The notes under the pieces are model-generated. The model searched no databases. It was not told the origin of the DNA and saw only the letters and a list, made by a program, of their open reading frames with translations. Source: Psychrobacter sp. (GTDB lineage: Bacteria > Pseudomonadota > Gammaproteobacteria > Pseudomonadales > Moraxellaceae). Taken from it: DNA of 64,000 nucleotides. Positions 18,828 to 28,673 of the stretch are shown here, one piece after another. The position numbers were made by a program, and so were the translations under genes. Each line of letters opens with the position of its first letter. The first letter of the stretch is position 1. The stretch is taken from assembly GCA_018260445.1 (NCBI GenBank), contig JAGLBE010000001.1, positions 1 through 64,000 on the forward strand, given 5' to 3'.

Positions 18828-19580
18828 CTATATGAGTGGAGAGCGGATATTTTGCGCACTCGCGGCCAGCCCAGCTTGCGGGTTTTGCGCATTGTTGCCA
18901 ACATTGCCAGTCGTCTCGTGCGTTTCTCGCAATAACATACCGGTCATCTCATCACAAAATAAAGCCCGGCTATCATATAGGTTAGCCGCCTTAGCGGTAA
19001 AATGGTTGTAGGCCAACACCGCCGGAATCGCAGCAAATAAGCCCATTGCGGTGGCAATCAGCGCTTCAGCAATGCCGGGGGCCACGGCAGATAGGCTCAC
19101 TTGTTCCACTTGTGACAGGCCTAAAAAGGCATTCATAATCCCCCAAACCGTGCCAAACAAACCGATATAAGGCGATACCGAGCCAATACTTGCCAGCACC
19201 GCAAGCCCGGACTCCAACGCTTGTTGTTGGCGCCCAAGCCCAACGCGAAGTTTGCGCTCAACCCCTTCAATAATTTGCTCTTTAGACTGCCGCTTTTTAG
19301 TCATCCGTAAAAATTCGGAAAACCCCACATAAAATATATTCGCCAACCCTTGACGGTCGGGCAGATTTTGTACGCCTTGGTACAGCTTGGCTAAATCCTC
19401 GCCAGACCAAAACCAACTTTCAAACTGGGCATCGTGACTTTTGGCGGTGCCAAGGCGTGCACTTAAGCGAAAGATAAGTATCCAACACAATAAGGAGGCC
19501 AATAACAACAGCCCCATGACAATTTGTACCAGTAAGCTTGCTTGCGTAATTAAGGAGATAAGGTTGATTGACTCGGGCAT
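18828..19580 (-). CDS. tolQ: Tol-Pal system protein TolQ (ExbB family)
   Basis: Inner-membrane proton-channel protein. With the start at MPESINLISL (19580), the N-terminal helix aligns with the family; a longer frame to 19661 adds 27 residues without support. Three TM regions are visible: LVQIVMGLLLLASLLCWILIF, the one in LASIGSVSPYIGLFGTVWGIM, and the one in IAEALIATAMGLFAAIPAVLAYN. The last two carry the conserved small and threonine residues of ExbB/TolQ channels. First gene of the tolQRAB run. The ybgC gene usually upstream is absent. Confidence 0.93.
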   Translation of the reverse strand: MPESINLISLITQASLLVQIVMGLLLLASLLCWILIFRLSARLGTAKSHDAQFESWFWSGEDLAKLYQGVQNLPDRQGLANIFYVGFSEFLRMTKKRQSKEQIIEGVERKLRVGLGRQQQALESGLAVLASIGSVSPYIGLFGTVWGIMNAFLGLSQVEQVSLSAVAPGIAEALIATAMGLFAAIPAVLAYNHFTAKAANLYDSRALFCDEMTGMLLRETHETTGNVGNNAQNPQAGLAASAQNIRSPLI

Positions 19581-20226
19581 GAAGGACTCACTTGCGATAA
19601 ATACAAAATTTAGGAGAACAGGAGTAAAAGCGCTTAGCCAGTGACCATAGCCAGTGACCAATCATGTGGTCAATAGACGGTTTGCTAACAATGTATAGGC
19701 TGCTAAAGGGCTATTAGACGATTATGTGAGTCATAATACACTAAACATCTGAAAAAATTTACTATAAATTGGCTAACATAGGCATTTGTTTGTAAGATAT
19801 TACCTAGCCTAATCTGTACTTAACTTAAATGGACCGTGGTCAAAACCATTTATTATTCAAGATTTTAATGCGTGTTCTTAAGCTTGATACCTTGTAGAGG
19901 ATACGCTGCTACATTTGCATCAGTTATGGCCAAATGTCGCTAAAATGTATGAGGCTATATGGGGTAATGGTAATGGTGATGTCAATGTCAATGTCAATAC
20001 TAAAGACGGTTTCGATAACCCAGTACAGTTTAGAGATATCCAGTACATTTTGAGATATAAAGGATAGCGCAACGGACTTGAGATGACTTGTTTTTATCGA
20101 GAGGCGTGAGTCTTTTGTAATAACGCTATCTTTGATTATAGTACGCTGTTATTGTTAATCTATTCAGTTTATCCATTCAATCGCCTATATTAAAACAGTA
20201 TTTAGTCAGTATTAAGGACGTGTAGT
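19581..20226. other. Divergent intergenic region tolQ / putA
   Basis: About 645 bp with no supportable gene. It contains short direct repeats (GTCAAT three times near 19982; ATCCAGTACA/ACCCAGTACA) and must hold the promoters of both the tol cluster and putA. A 40-codon ORF with its start near 19945 has no family features and was not called. Confidence 0.5.
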
Positions 20227-23200
20227 ATGAGTGTCACCACGATGTTTTATCCGCAAAATCCGATGCAATTTTCGGCGCAGCAATTGCTTGACCCCACTTA
20301 TATCAAGCAGCCCAGTCAAGTGTTGTTTAAAAAATATCACCGCTGTACAGTGTGGATGAAGACCAGTGGTTGGGGGAGTTATTGCCATTAGCAGCACCGC
20401 AAGCGTTGCCTACAAGCCATACGGGTGCGGATGCGAGTGACCATGAATATAACATTGAACATAACCATAAACAAAACCTTGATGGACGTCAAGTTGATGA
20501 GCGCGAAGCCACCACCCTGCAAACGAGAAAATTAGTCGAACAGGTGCGCAGTAATGACAAAGCCGTCAAAATGGTGGATTCCTTGTTGCTCGAATACAGC
20601 CTAGACACCCAAGAGGGCATCTTATTAATGAGTTTGGCTGAGGCGCTGATTCGGGTGCCCGATAATGCAACCGCCGATGCACTGATTCGCGACAAAATGA
20701 GCGTGGCTGATTGGAAAAAACACTTGCAAGGCGACAATGGGTTTATCGTCAATGCCTCAACCTGGGGGCTGATGATGACAGGGCGGGTGGTCAGCGTTGA
20801 TAACAACGTGACGGCGGCGGGCTTTTTAGACCGCATGACCAAAAAGATGGGCGAGCCAGTGATTCGTCGTGCAATGCAGCAAGCGATGCGTATTATGGGG
20901 CATCAATTTGTGCTGGGTGAGACGATAGAGCAAGCCGGCCGGAGCAGCCAGCCATACCGTGATAAAGGCTATACCTATTCGTTTGATATGCTGGGTGAGG
21001 CGGCCATCACCCATAAAGATGCGGAAAAATATTTTAGCGATTATCAGCATGCCATACGGCAAGCGGCGCATATTAGGGTCAAAGCGGGTATGCCCAAACC
21101 TTCGGTTTCTATCAAGTTATCGGCGCTGCACCCTCGCTATGAGGCAACGCAAAGCGAGCAGGTTTTGGGGCTATTACGCCAGCGTTGTATGTTATTGATT
21201 GAGGCGGCGCGCGATGTCCATGTTGATTTAAGCATCGATGCCGAAGAGGCCGACCGCCTTGAGATATCGCTTGTGTTATTTGAATCCTTATACCGTGACA
21301 TTATGACCCAAGGCTGGGATGGCTTGGGCATTGTGGTGCAGGCCTATTCAAAACGGGCGATTGCAGTATTGGCTTGGCTGGCAAGCTTGGCCGATGCGGT
21401 GGGCGATCGCATCCCCGTCAGATTGGTAAAAGGCGCGTATTGGGATTATGAAATCAAGCTTGTCCAGCAAAAAGGCTTTACCGGCTATCCGGTATGGACC
21501 CGTAAAGAGGGCACGGATGTGGCCTATTTGGCCTGTGCTCGGTTTTTATTGTCCGAGCATCTCCGCGGCTTGATATGGCCCCAGTTTGCAACCCATAACG
21601 CCCACACGTTATCGGCCGTTATGACCATGAGCCCGCATCGCGATTTTGAATTTCAACGGTTGCATGGCATGGGCGATGCGTTATACGACCATATTTTACA
21701 GGCGTATCATATCCCCGTGCGCATTTATGCCCCAGTGGGCGCCCACAAAGATTTATTGCCTTATCTGGTGCGCCGCTTGTTAGAAAATGGCGCTAATAGC
21801 TCGTTTGTGCATCAATTGCTCGATAAATCGCACCCGATTGATGCCTTGAGCGTGCATCCCTATGACAAACTACTAGCGCAGCCCAGCTTGCACAATGAGC
21901 GCATTGTTCAGCCCTTAGAGGTGTATCACGACCGTCAGGCGAGCTTTGGGCCCAACATTTTTGTGGCCTCACAGTGGCAACCGTTTAAACAGGCGATTGA
22001 TGCGCAATTGGTTAAAACTTGGACGGCGTGCAGTGTGATTGAGGGTCAAGACGTTAAAAACGACACTAATATTAACGAGGCTATTACGAATGACGCGCTC
22101 GTAAACAACACAAGCAATGCTGCTGATATTGAAAAAATCGTTGCGCCTTGGGATAACGATGTGGCGGTGGGCGAAGTCCATTATGCGACAGCTGCCATGG
22201 CACAGGATGCCATTAATAGGGCGGTTGCAGCACAGTCGCAGTGGCAAAGTACAACGGCGAATGAGCGTGCCGCTATTTTGCGCCGCATTGCTGATGTGTA
22301 TGAGGCCAATTATGCCGAGCTCATAGCCTTATGCCAAAAAGAGGCGGGCAAAACGATACAAGATAGCATTGATGAGATTCGTGAAGCGGTCGATTTTTGC
22401 CGCTATTATGCCAATGAAGCAGAGCGCCTAAGCACCCAAACCCATGAGTTTGTCGATTTAAGCGGCAGCAAACACCGGCAAAAAAGAGCGCCGCGTGGCA
22501 CGCTGGTGTGCATCAGCCCATGGAACTTCCCATTGGCGATTTATACGGGGCAAATTGTGGCGGCATTGGTGGTCGGCAACACGGTTGTGGCCAAACCGGC
22601 GCCGCAAACCAGTTTAATTGCCTATGTGGCGGTGCAGCTTATGTACCAAGCCGGAGTGCCTAAGTCTGCCTTACAGTTTGTGGTCGGTGCTGGTGAGGTG
22701 GGGGGCACATTAACGGCATCAGCGCGGATTGATGGGGTGATTTTCACCGGCTCTACCAAAACGGCGCAGCTTATCAATCGCGCCTTATATGCGGTGCATG
22801 CCAGCAATGCTCATGTCAAAACAAGGTTGCCGATTTTAATTGCCGAAACCGGTGGTCAAAATGCGATGATTGCAGACTCAACCGCATTGCCGGAACAGGT
22901 GGTCAAAGATGTGGTGCTGTCTGCATTTGGGTCGGCAGGGCAACGCTGCTCTGCTTGCCGTATTTTATGCGTGCAAGACGATGTGGCAGACACCGTTATC
23001 GAGCTATTAAAAGGCAATATGGCAGAGCTGGTTGTTGGTAATCCAATTCATGTATTTAGCGATGTCGGGCCGGTGATTGATGCCGCCGCACAAAAAAGCT
23101 TGCGTGATCATATCGAGCAGATGCGCCAAGCGCCGCAAGCTCGTATTATCGCCCAAACCCCGATTAGTGCAGCAGTGGCGGCAAACTTGAGCAATACCAC

Positions 23201-23549
23201 CTTTGTGCTGCCCACCGCTATTGAGGTGAATAATATCGAGGTCATAGGCGGCGAGCATTTTGGCCCTATCCTGCATGTGCTGCGCTATAAAGCGCACGAG
23301 CTAGATGAGCTAATCGAGGCAATTAATGCGACCGGTTATGGCTTAACTTTAGGGATACATAGCCGCATCGAAAGCGTAGCCAATGCTATCGAAAGTCGGG
23401 TAAAAGTGGGCAATACGTATATTAACCGCAATCAAACCGGTGCCGTGGTGGGCGAGCAGCCCTTTGGCGGCTGCGGATTATCCGGCACGGGGCCCAAAGC
23501 GGGCGGGCCACACTATGTCGCCCGTTTAATGCAGTGGCAAGACGCATAA
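20227..23549 (+). CDS. putA: Bifunctional proline dehydrogenase / P5C dehydrogenase PutA, frameshifted near the 5' end
   Basis: Oxidises proline to glutamate in two steps. The PRODH domain has SIKLSALHPRYE, DAEEADRLEISL and RLVKGAYWDYEIK. The aldehyde dehydrogenase domain has ISPWNFPLAIYTGQ, VFTGSTK, IAETGGQN and the catalytic cysteine in SAGQRCSACR (near residue 861 of the main frame). AAGGA eight bases before the ATG at 20227 marks the real start (MSVTTMFYPQNPMQF). That frame breaks at the A6 run 20329-20334; one extra A would give a smooth LFKKISPLYSVDEDQW into the 1065-codon main frame, which otherwise opens only with a GTG at 20352 lacking a ribosome site. There is no N-terminal DNA-binding domain, and the C-terminal structural domain is the next gene. 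Confidence 0.9.
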
Positions 23550-23619
23550 GTAGAGCGGTGTCATCTTAGTGAGTCAATCCCCATGCCCTTAACGACAAGT
23601 TTAAAATAAAGGACAGCTT

Positions 23620-24312
23620 ATGAGTGCGATATTTAAACAAAATCATGCCAAACAATGCGAAGCGTGGACAACACTGGGGGCGGTGAATCGTGCCGCCTAT
23701 ATCCGAGATGCCAGTGGCAAGTTGGCGGATTTAACGGCGCACCCGCAAAAGGCGTATCAGCTGTTTAACCACCTGATTTTGCAAACCCCACGCTTGGATG
23801 ATGTCCATCATTTAGAAGGCGTCACCGGTGAGGTGAATGAGTTGTATCTGACGGCACGTGGCAAAGTGATGGTGGTCGGCACCGCTAATGCGACACCTAT
23901 TGCGGTGTTAGGTCAGTTGCTTGCGGCCTTGTTGACCGGTAATGAGGTGATTTTACATTATCCCACCCAAGCAGACATTTGCGAGCAGGCATTAAGTCTT
24001 TTACGGAACACCGGCATGTTGCCAGAGGTCATGGAGGTGGCCAATGATGCACAGCTCGAGACGCTGCTCCATATTAACCGCCTAGCCGTCGTGGCGGCCG
24101 TTGGTACTTTTGAAGAGTTGGCTGCTATGGGCCATATTTTGGCCAATACTGATGGCGTGTTAACCCAGATAGTTGGCGTGACGGATGCTGCTGGCTGCAG
24201 TGACATGTTTGCGCCAGACTATATCGAGCGCTTTATGACCGAGCGGGTAAAAACGGTCAATACGACGGCTATTGGTGGCAATGCGACCTTAATTGAGCTC
24301 GGTCAAGGCTAA
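23620..24312 (+). CDS. Stand-alone C-terminal (ALDH-superfamily-fold) domain of PutA
   Basis: This 230-aa protein aligns by eye with the C-terminal structural domain of long PutA proteins, which folds like an aldehyde dehydrogenase but is not catalytic and seals the substrate channel. Landmarks are GVTGEVNELYLTARGKVMVV (compare GPTGERN in E. coli), GQLLAALLTGNEVILHYP, and the closing ERVKTVNTTAIGGNATLIEL (compare the SVNTAAAGGNASL ending of E. coli PutA). No catalytic cysteine motif is present. It starts 70 bp after putA on the same strand, with AAAGGA before its ATG, so it is probably co-expressed and may act in trans. An alternative is a remnant of an originally fused PutA. Confidence 0.8.
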   Translation: MSAIFKQNHAKQCEAWTTLGAVNRAAYIRDASGKLADLTAHPQKAYQLFNHLILQTPRLDDVHHLEGVTGEVNELYLTARGKVMVVGTANATPIAVLGQLLAALLTGNEVILHYPTQADICEQALSLLRNTGMLPEVMEVANDAQLETLLHINRLAVVAAVGTFEELAAMGHILANTDGVLTQIVGVTDAAGCSDMFAPDYIERFMTERVKTVNTTAIGGNATLIELGQG

Positions 24313-24639
24313 ACCAAATAGGATGCAATAGCCCAATCAAGCTGGCATTTAGTGCTTAGAATCCTTACGAAGAACCTAAAAAAGTCAGCATAAAATGTTT
24401 TCATTAGGTTTTAAATTTATTATAATTGGGGGATAATTATTGGGGTAATTGGTACTTATATAGCGTTAAAGGTTAATGCGGCTCAATGCTCACTAAAGGC
24501 TAACTAATTGCTAAAAATGATGATGAGCGTCTCTTAAAGCTTATGCCTCTAATTTACCTAACTACCGATTTACCTAACTACTGATTTACCGCCTACTTAT
24601 CGACATCGACGGACAACAAATAACGGACAGAGGAAGCTC

Positions 24640-24777
24640 ATGAAAACTATTATCTTGCTATTTATAGCCGCTACTTTTGCCACCACTGCTGTTGCGCATA
24701 ATGGTGAGACAGATGCGTCTGGCTGTCATACCAGCCCTGACACAGGGATTTACCACTGTCATCAAGGGCTTAGTTAA
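24640..24777 (+). CDS. Small secreted protein with YHYH-type motif
   Basis: A 45-aa ORF with GAGG seven bases upstream of its ATG. Residues 1-19 are a clean signal peptide (MKTIILLFIAATFATTAVA). The short mature part is HNGETDASGCHTSPDTGIYHCHQ plus GLS, i.e. the GCH-x(n)-YHCH pattern of YHYH-domain proteins. The two cysteines and four histidines could bind a metal, but no function is known for such mini-proteins. It stands alone between the putA region and jetA; the flanking stretches 24313-24639 and 24778-25046 hold no other gene I can support. Confidence 0.75.
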   Translation: MKTIILLFIAATFATTAVAHNGETDASGCHTSPDTGIYHCHQGLS

Positions 24778-25046
24778 TCTAAACCCTAGCACGCCAACGT
24801 GTCGCTTAAATGAGTTAGCTTAGGTTTAATTTAGAGTAGGCTTAATTTAGCTGAGATTTACTAAATAGCGTATCGGTAAGGTCAGCCGCTGCTCATTTGA
24901 ATGCTGTACAGTAACTCTTGACTGTCTTATTCATGATAAACTCCTTATTGCGTCCTTAGTTTACCAAGTTTACTTCTACGGTTTGTTCAGCAAACCGCAC
25001 TTAATACAGTGCTTTATGTAGTGAGTAACTCACTTGAATATTGATT

Positions 25047-25097
25047 TTTGCAATACCCTATTTGCAATACCCTAAAGGTGGGTGAGTACGGTATAAT
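25047..25097 (+). promoter_or_regulatory. Putative jetA promoter with 14-bp direct repeat
   Basis: A perfect -10 hexamer TATAAT (25092-25097) lies about 80 bp before the jetA start. Just upstream, TTTGCAATACCCTA occurs twice in tandem (25047-25060, 25061-25074), where a regulator or an imperfect -35 could sit. No good -35 is present, which suggests activator dependence or weak transcription. A second duplication, TTAAGGACAAC twice at 25148-25169, doubles the Shine-Dalgarno-like AAGGA. Confidence 0.45.
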
Positions 25098-25175
25098 GGC
25101 GGGTTATTTCTAATTAATAATAGCGCCATCGTGCTAATACGCACCCCTTAAGGACAACTTAAGGACAACCCCTCT

Positions 25176-26636
25176 TTGAGCTTTCAAGGTCTGTCGGCAA
25201 AATACCGTCGTCTCTATCAAGAGCACGCCTCATGGCGACTACTGCGTGCTGACAACGCCCCGCATATCCTAGCTTTTATCAGTGACTTATTTAGTGAGCA
25301 GAGCGAGGTGGCGTACGGTCAAGCCAAATTGCTACTTGATGCTCAAATTGAGCACAGTCGCAACCTTGGCATCTGGGAAACCCAATCGAGCGCTAGTGCC
25401 TACCTCAATCAGTGGATAGGGCAAGGCTGGTTACGTGAGCTTGACGACATGCTTAGCAAAACCGACGCTTTGGAGATGGCGCTGCGTTTTTGCCAAGGCT
25501 TTGAAGAGCGCAGCATCCATGTGAGCGCCTCGCACCTACGTATTGTGCAAGAAGCCGTGCGCGACTTTGTGGTGGTGACCGATGACAATATCGATAGCCG
25601 CTTGCAACTATTGGAGGATAAAAAAACTGCCATTCAGCGCCAAATAGACGATTTAAACGCCGGCGTGGTGCGCAGGCTTAGCGACAACGAGCAGCGCGAA
25701 TATATTCGAGAAATCTATCAGCTTGCCTCCCAGTTAACGGGAGATTTTCGCCTGCTGGAAGAGCAAATCCGCAAGCTTGATAAAGACATCCGCATCCAAA
25801 TGATAGAGGACGACCAATCTAGAGGCAACCTGTTACAAGAGGTGATGAAGCGTGAAAACCTATTGTCACAAACCGAAGCAGGCAGCGCCTTTGAAGGTTT
25901 TTTTCAGCTGCTATGTGATTATGATCGTGTCACCGAGTTTCGAGAGCAACTGCAATACGTGCTGCAAACCCCAGCCGCCAACCATTTAAGCCAGGCGCAG
26001 CGGCAGTTTTTAGCCGATTTAATCGCTGAGCTTAGCACAGAGAGCGATAGAGTGCTGCGTATCCGCCGCCGCAGTGAGCAAGAGCTACGTGCTTATATTG
26101 AAAGTGGGGCGTTGGCAGAGGGGCAAGCGGTGGGCAAACTTATCAGCAAACTTGAGCAACTGGCGGTCAGCTTACGCAATGCGGACTGCAAGCTCACTGT
26201 GGACACTGCGCTAGCGTTATCTGTGGGCAAAGTCGAGTTATCCTCCCCCGATACAATGCGCCTAAAGCAGCCCGATGAGCGGGTCGAGATGGGCTCTACC
26301 ACCGCGCATATCAACAGCCGTGAACCCAGCCACACTATGCTTGATAGCTTAAATTCGGTCAAGGTCAAAGAGGTTGCGCAAACCATTCGCCATCAATTGC
26401 AACAAAGCAGCCCGCAGACTATTGCCCAACTCACCAAGGCGCATCCCATCAGTGAGGGGCTAGAGGAGCTGGTCGCCTATATTCGCATTGCGCGTGCGCT
26501 ACAGGCTACTCAATTGCAAGCCGAAGAAGAAATCATTATTCATGACCCACAAGGCGTCACCTTAAGAGCCCATATTCCAAGCTTACTGCTTAGCGAATCA
26601 CAATTTCCGGAGGATATCGAGGATTTGGTATTGTAG
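25176..26636 (+). CDS. jetA: Wadjet defence protein JetA (DUF3375, kleisin-like)
   Basis: 486-aa DUF3375 protein, the kleisin-like subunit (MksF/JetA) of the type I Wadjet complex, which recognises and drives cleavage of small circular plasmids. It begins SFQGLSAKYRRLYQEHASWRLLRADNAPHILAFI, the DUF3375 N-terminal signature. Helices with ERSIHVSASHLRIVQEAVRDF follow, then a coiled coil (about residues 145-215, DKKTAIQRQIDDLNAGVVRR onward), and a C-terminal part with RIRRRSEQELRAYIESGA. The start is TTG at 25176 with AAGGA about ten bases upstream; no in-frame ATG gives the conserved N-terminus. It is first in the system but is separated from jetB by a reverse-strand toxin-antitoxin pair. Confidence 0.9.
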   Translation: MSFQGLSAKYRRLYQEHASWRLLRADNAPHILAFISDLFSEQSEVAYGQAKLLLDAQIEHSRNLGIWETQSSASAYLNQWIGQGWLRELDDMLSKTDALEMALRFCQGFEERSIHVSASHLRIVQEAVRDFVVVTDDNIDSRLQLLEDKKTAIQRQIDDLNAGVVRRLSDNEQREYIREIYQLASQLTGDFRLLEEQIRKLDKDIRIQMIEDDQSRGNLLQEVMKRENLLSQTEAGSAFEGFFQLLCDYDRVTEFREQLQYVLQTPAANHLSQAQRQFLADLIAELSTESDRVLRIRRRSEQELRAYIESGALAEGQAVGKLISKLEQLAVSLRNADCKLTVDTALALSVGKVELSSPDTMRLKQPDERVEMGSTTAHINSREPSHTMLDSLNSVKVKEVAQTIRHQLQQSSPQTIAQLTKAHPISEGLEELVAYIRIARALQATQLQAEEEIIIHDPQGVTLRAHIPSLLLSESQFPEDIEDLVL

Positions 26637-26696
26637 ATAAAATAGGTATTTCAAGGTGCGCAGGCTGTGACTTTTGTGGAACATAACAACCCTAGA

Positions 26697-27068
26697 TTAG
26701 AGATTATCCATTGCTACCTTATCAAAAGAAACCGCCATATTACCTGCAACTTTTAAAATTTGCTTATCATTGGTAATCAGGGGACAATCTAATACTTGAG
26801 CAGTGGCTAAAATGATACTGTCAGGGAGCTTTAAATTTTTAGTTTTACGTAATTTAATGGTATCGAGTTTGACATGCTGGGTGATGGTATGAATGTTAAA
26901 TTGTGCTAAAACTTGGTGTAAGTGCGCTTCGTCTTCTAATGATAATTGAGCAAATGACAATAGCTCAAGCTCACTAATAATAGAAATATGATGCCGTTTT
27001 GAGGTAATGCTAATGCCTAATTGACTGGCATATACCAATGCATTGGTATCAAATACATAGGTGAGCAT
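26697..27068 (-). CDS. PIN-domain toxin (VapC-like)
   Basis: 123-aa PIN-domain ribonuclease of the VapC type. The metal-binding acidic positions are in FDTNALVYA (D7), ISELELLSFAQ (E33), LPDSIILATAQ and LITNDKQI, the standard four-residue PIN pattern. VapC toxins cut tRNA or rRNA and are held inactive by a partner antitoxin. Its ATG follows the stop codon of the upstream antitoxin gene immediately (TAGATG), so the two are translationally coupled. The pair lies on the opposite strand inside the Wadjet locus, between jetA and jetB. Confidence 0.88.
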   Translation of the reverse strand: MLTYVFDTNALVYASQLGISITSKRHHISIISELELLSFAQLSLEDEAHLHQVLAQFNIHTITQHVKLDTIKLRKTKNLKLPDSIILATAQVLDCPLITNDKQILKVAGNMAVSFDKVAMDNL

Positions 27069-27362
27069 CTACCACGCCTCTCGCAACGTTTGTTGCCACG
27101 CTACAGGGTCGTCAATAATATCAAATGCCTTGACAGGCAATTCGCCTAAGTTAACCTTCTGTGTCTCAGTATTTGAATTATCCTTATTGGTTAATGTCAC
27201 TGGTATGTTTTTTTGCACGTGCTTATCTTTGATTTGTATATATAGCAGCTCAATGTCCAAATCGACTTGTACAACTTCTGGCAAGCTGCCATCGTTGCTG
27301 ATTTCAGTAAAAATATTGGGAATAAATAGACCCCCATTTTTAACAATTGCTGTATATTGCAT
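27069..27362 (-). CDS. Putative antitoxin partner of the PIN toxin
   Basis: 97 aa when started at MQYTAIVKNGGLFIPN (27362), which has GAGG six bases upstream; the frame stays open to 27392 but without a ribosome site. The N-terminal YTAIVKNGGLFIPN strand is of the kind seen in small antitoxins paired with PIN toxins. The middle is V/I-rich (VVQVDLDIELLYIQIKD) and the C-terminus ends in a tryptophan-rich helix (DDPVAWQQTLREAW) suited to wrap the toxin. I do not recognise a classical AbrB, RHH or Phd domain with certainty. The call rests on position, size and coupling to the PIN gene. Confidence 0.7.
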   Translation of the reverse strand: MQYTAIVKNGGLFIPNIFTEISNDGSLPEVVQVDLDIELLYIQIKDKHVQKNIPVTLTNKDNSNTETQKVNLGELPVKAFDIIDDPVAWQQTLREAW

Positions 27363-27569
27363 AGTTGCCTCAGTTGTCATGATAGATAACATTCATTATA
27401 GCTTTTATTTGCTAGGGTTGATAATTGAAAAGGCATATAGGTTTAGCTTCGGCAAAACATGGATTATCCGAAAAACACGATTGGGTATGCTGCCCTGACA
27501 ACAACCTACGATTAAAACTGGATATGTCATCGCTTTTTTGACTCAATCAGCCCCGTCCAAGAGACCACA

Positions 27570-28673
27570 ATGACCACAAATCACTTTTTCAATATGGTAA
27601 CCGGCAACCCAAAAACAGCAACCGACTCTGGTAAGGTGACAGATGAGGCGAGTGAGGCAAGTATTGCTAAAGAGATATCTAATCCTGGTCACAACGCTTC
27701 TGAACAAGACGTCGCCAAACACCATGCCCAACCATATGCTGAGCATCGCATAGACGACCAAAGCCTCGAAGCTGATACCGAGTTAACTATCGATTTGAAT
27801 ACCGACTTAGCTACCGAATCAAGCAGCGCAAATAGCCAAATGCCCGACGTGATGAGCGACACGGCCAAGCGAGTCCTGGTACATCTGATGCGCCATGGGG
27901 TGATTTTTCATACCCAAAAGCCCAACTTATTTACTGAGCTATGCCAACATCAAGCGCCCATTCGCCGGCACCTATCTGAGGTGTATCTCAATCTCGTATT
28001 GGATGAGCGTCAAGGTGTCGCCTTTATTGCGCGACCCGATAGCGATATCATCGGTCAAACCGACAACAATAGTGACAGCGTACACCCTAATACCGAAGAG
28101 GCTAAATCTAAATACAGCAGCGACCTAGCGCTTGAGGCCGACGACGACAATGCGCCGTCACTCATTACCAAGCGTTCTTTATCGTTGTTTGACACCCTAA
28201 TTCTGCTGGTGCTGCGTAAATACTATCAAGAGCGTGAAGCCAGCGGTGAGCAAAAAATGATTATCGACATTGAGCGATTGGCCTCGCTACTGACGCCATT
28301 TTTGCCCTTAACCGACCACGCCAGCAAAGACCAAAGAAAACTGGTAAGCCGCCTCAATGATTTAAGCCGTCGTCATCTACTCACCAGCGTACGCGGCAGC
28401 GATGAGCGCTATGAGATAACCCCCCTTATCCGCTATGTGGTCAATGCCGACTTTTTAGAAAGTATGCTCAGCGAGTATTTGCGGTTGGTGCAGGAAACGA
28501 CAGGTGAGCACATTAATGAGGGGGTCAATAAAGCTATTGATGAGTCAGCCGATGTAGACAGTGACGATACAGACGAGGTAGAATTTAACGATGCTGCCGA
28601 TGCTGCCGATGCTGCCGATGCTGCCGATGCTGCCGATTGCCGATTTAGCCGATTTAGCCGATATAGCCAGTAA
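27570..28673 (+). CDS. jetB: Wadjet defence protein JetB (DUF4194, KITE-like), C-terminus probably frameshifted
   Basis: 367-aa DUF4194 protein, the MksE/KITE-like subunit that binds the JetC heads with JetA. The conserved region has [20 protein letters not shown] near residue 105 and [21 protein letters not shown]. It continues with [34 protein letters not shown] and [21 protein letters not shown]. The first 90 residues are low-complexity and acidic. After residue 340 come five DAA repeats (GATGCTGCC tandem) and an 11-residue tail. One frame over, the coding pattern continues as [13 protein letters not shown] and ends TPENLQSDLFGE at 28776, just before jetC. That looks like the original C-terminus, lost through a small indel in the repeat. 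Confidence 0.88.
   Translation: MTTNHFFNMVTGNPKTATDSGKVTDEASEASIAKEISNPGHNASEQDVAKHHAQPYAEHRIDDQSLEADTELTIDLNTDLATESSSANSQMPDVMSDTAKRVLVHLMRHGVIFHTQKPNLFTELCQHQAPIRRHLSEVYLNLVLDERQGVAFIARPDSDIIGQTDNNSDSVHPNTEEAKSKYSSDLALEADDDNAPSLITKRSLSLFDTLILLVLRKYYQEREASGEQKMIIDIERLASLLTPFLPLTDHASKDQRKLVSRLNDLSRRHLLTSVRGSDERYEITPLIRYVVNADFLESMLSEYLRLVQETTGEHINEGVNKAIDESADVDSDDTDEVEFNDAADAADAADAADAADCRFSRFSRYSQ
28590..28634. repeat. 9-bp tandem repeat in jetB
   Basis: Five perfect copies of GATGCTGCC, followed by GATTGCC and then GATTTAGCC twice and GATATAGCC. The GATTGCC unit is two bases shorter than GATTTAGCC, which is where the reading frame changes. Confidence 0.9.

Noticed and set aside
20326..20336. 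Programmed -1 ribosomal frameshift site in putA
   Set aside because: TTT AAA AAA T is not a classical heptamer in the needed phase, and no downstream stimulatory structure is obvious; a simple indel in the A run is more likely.
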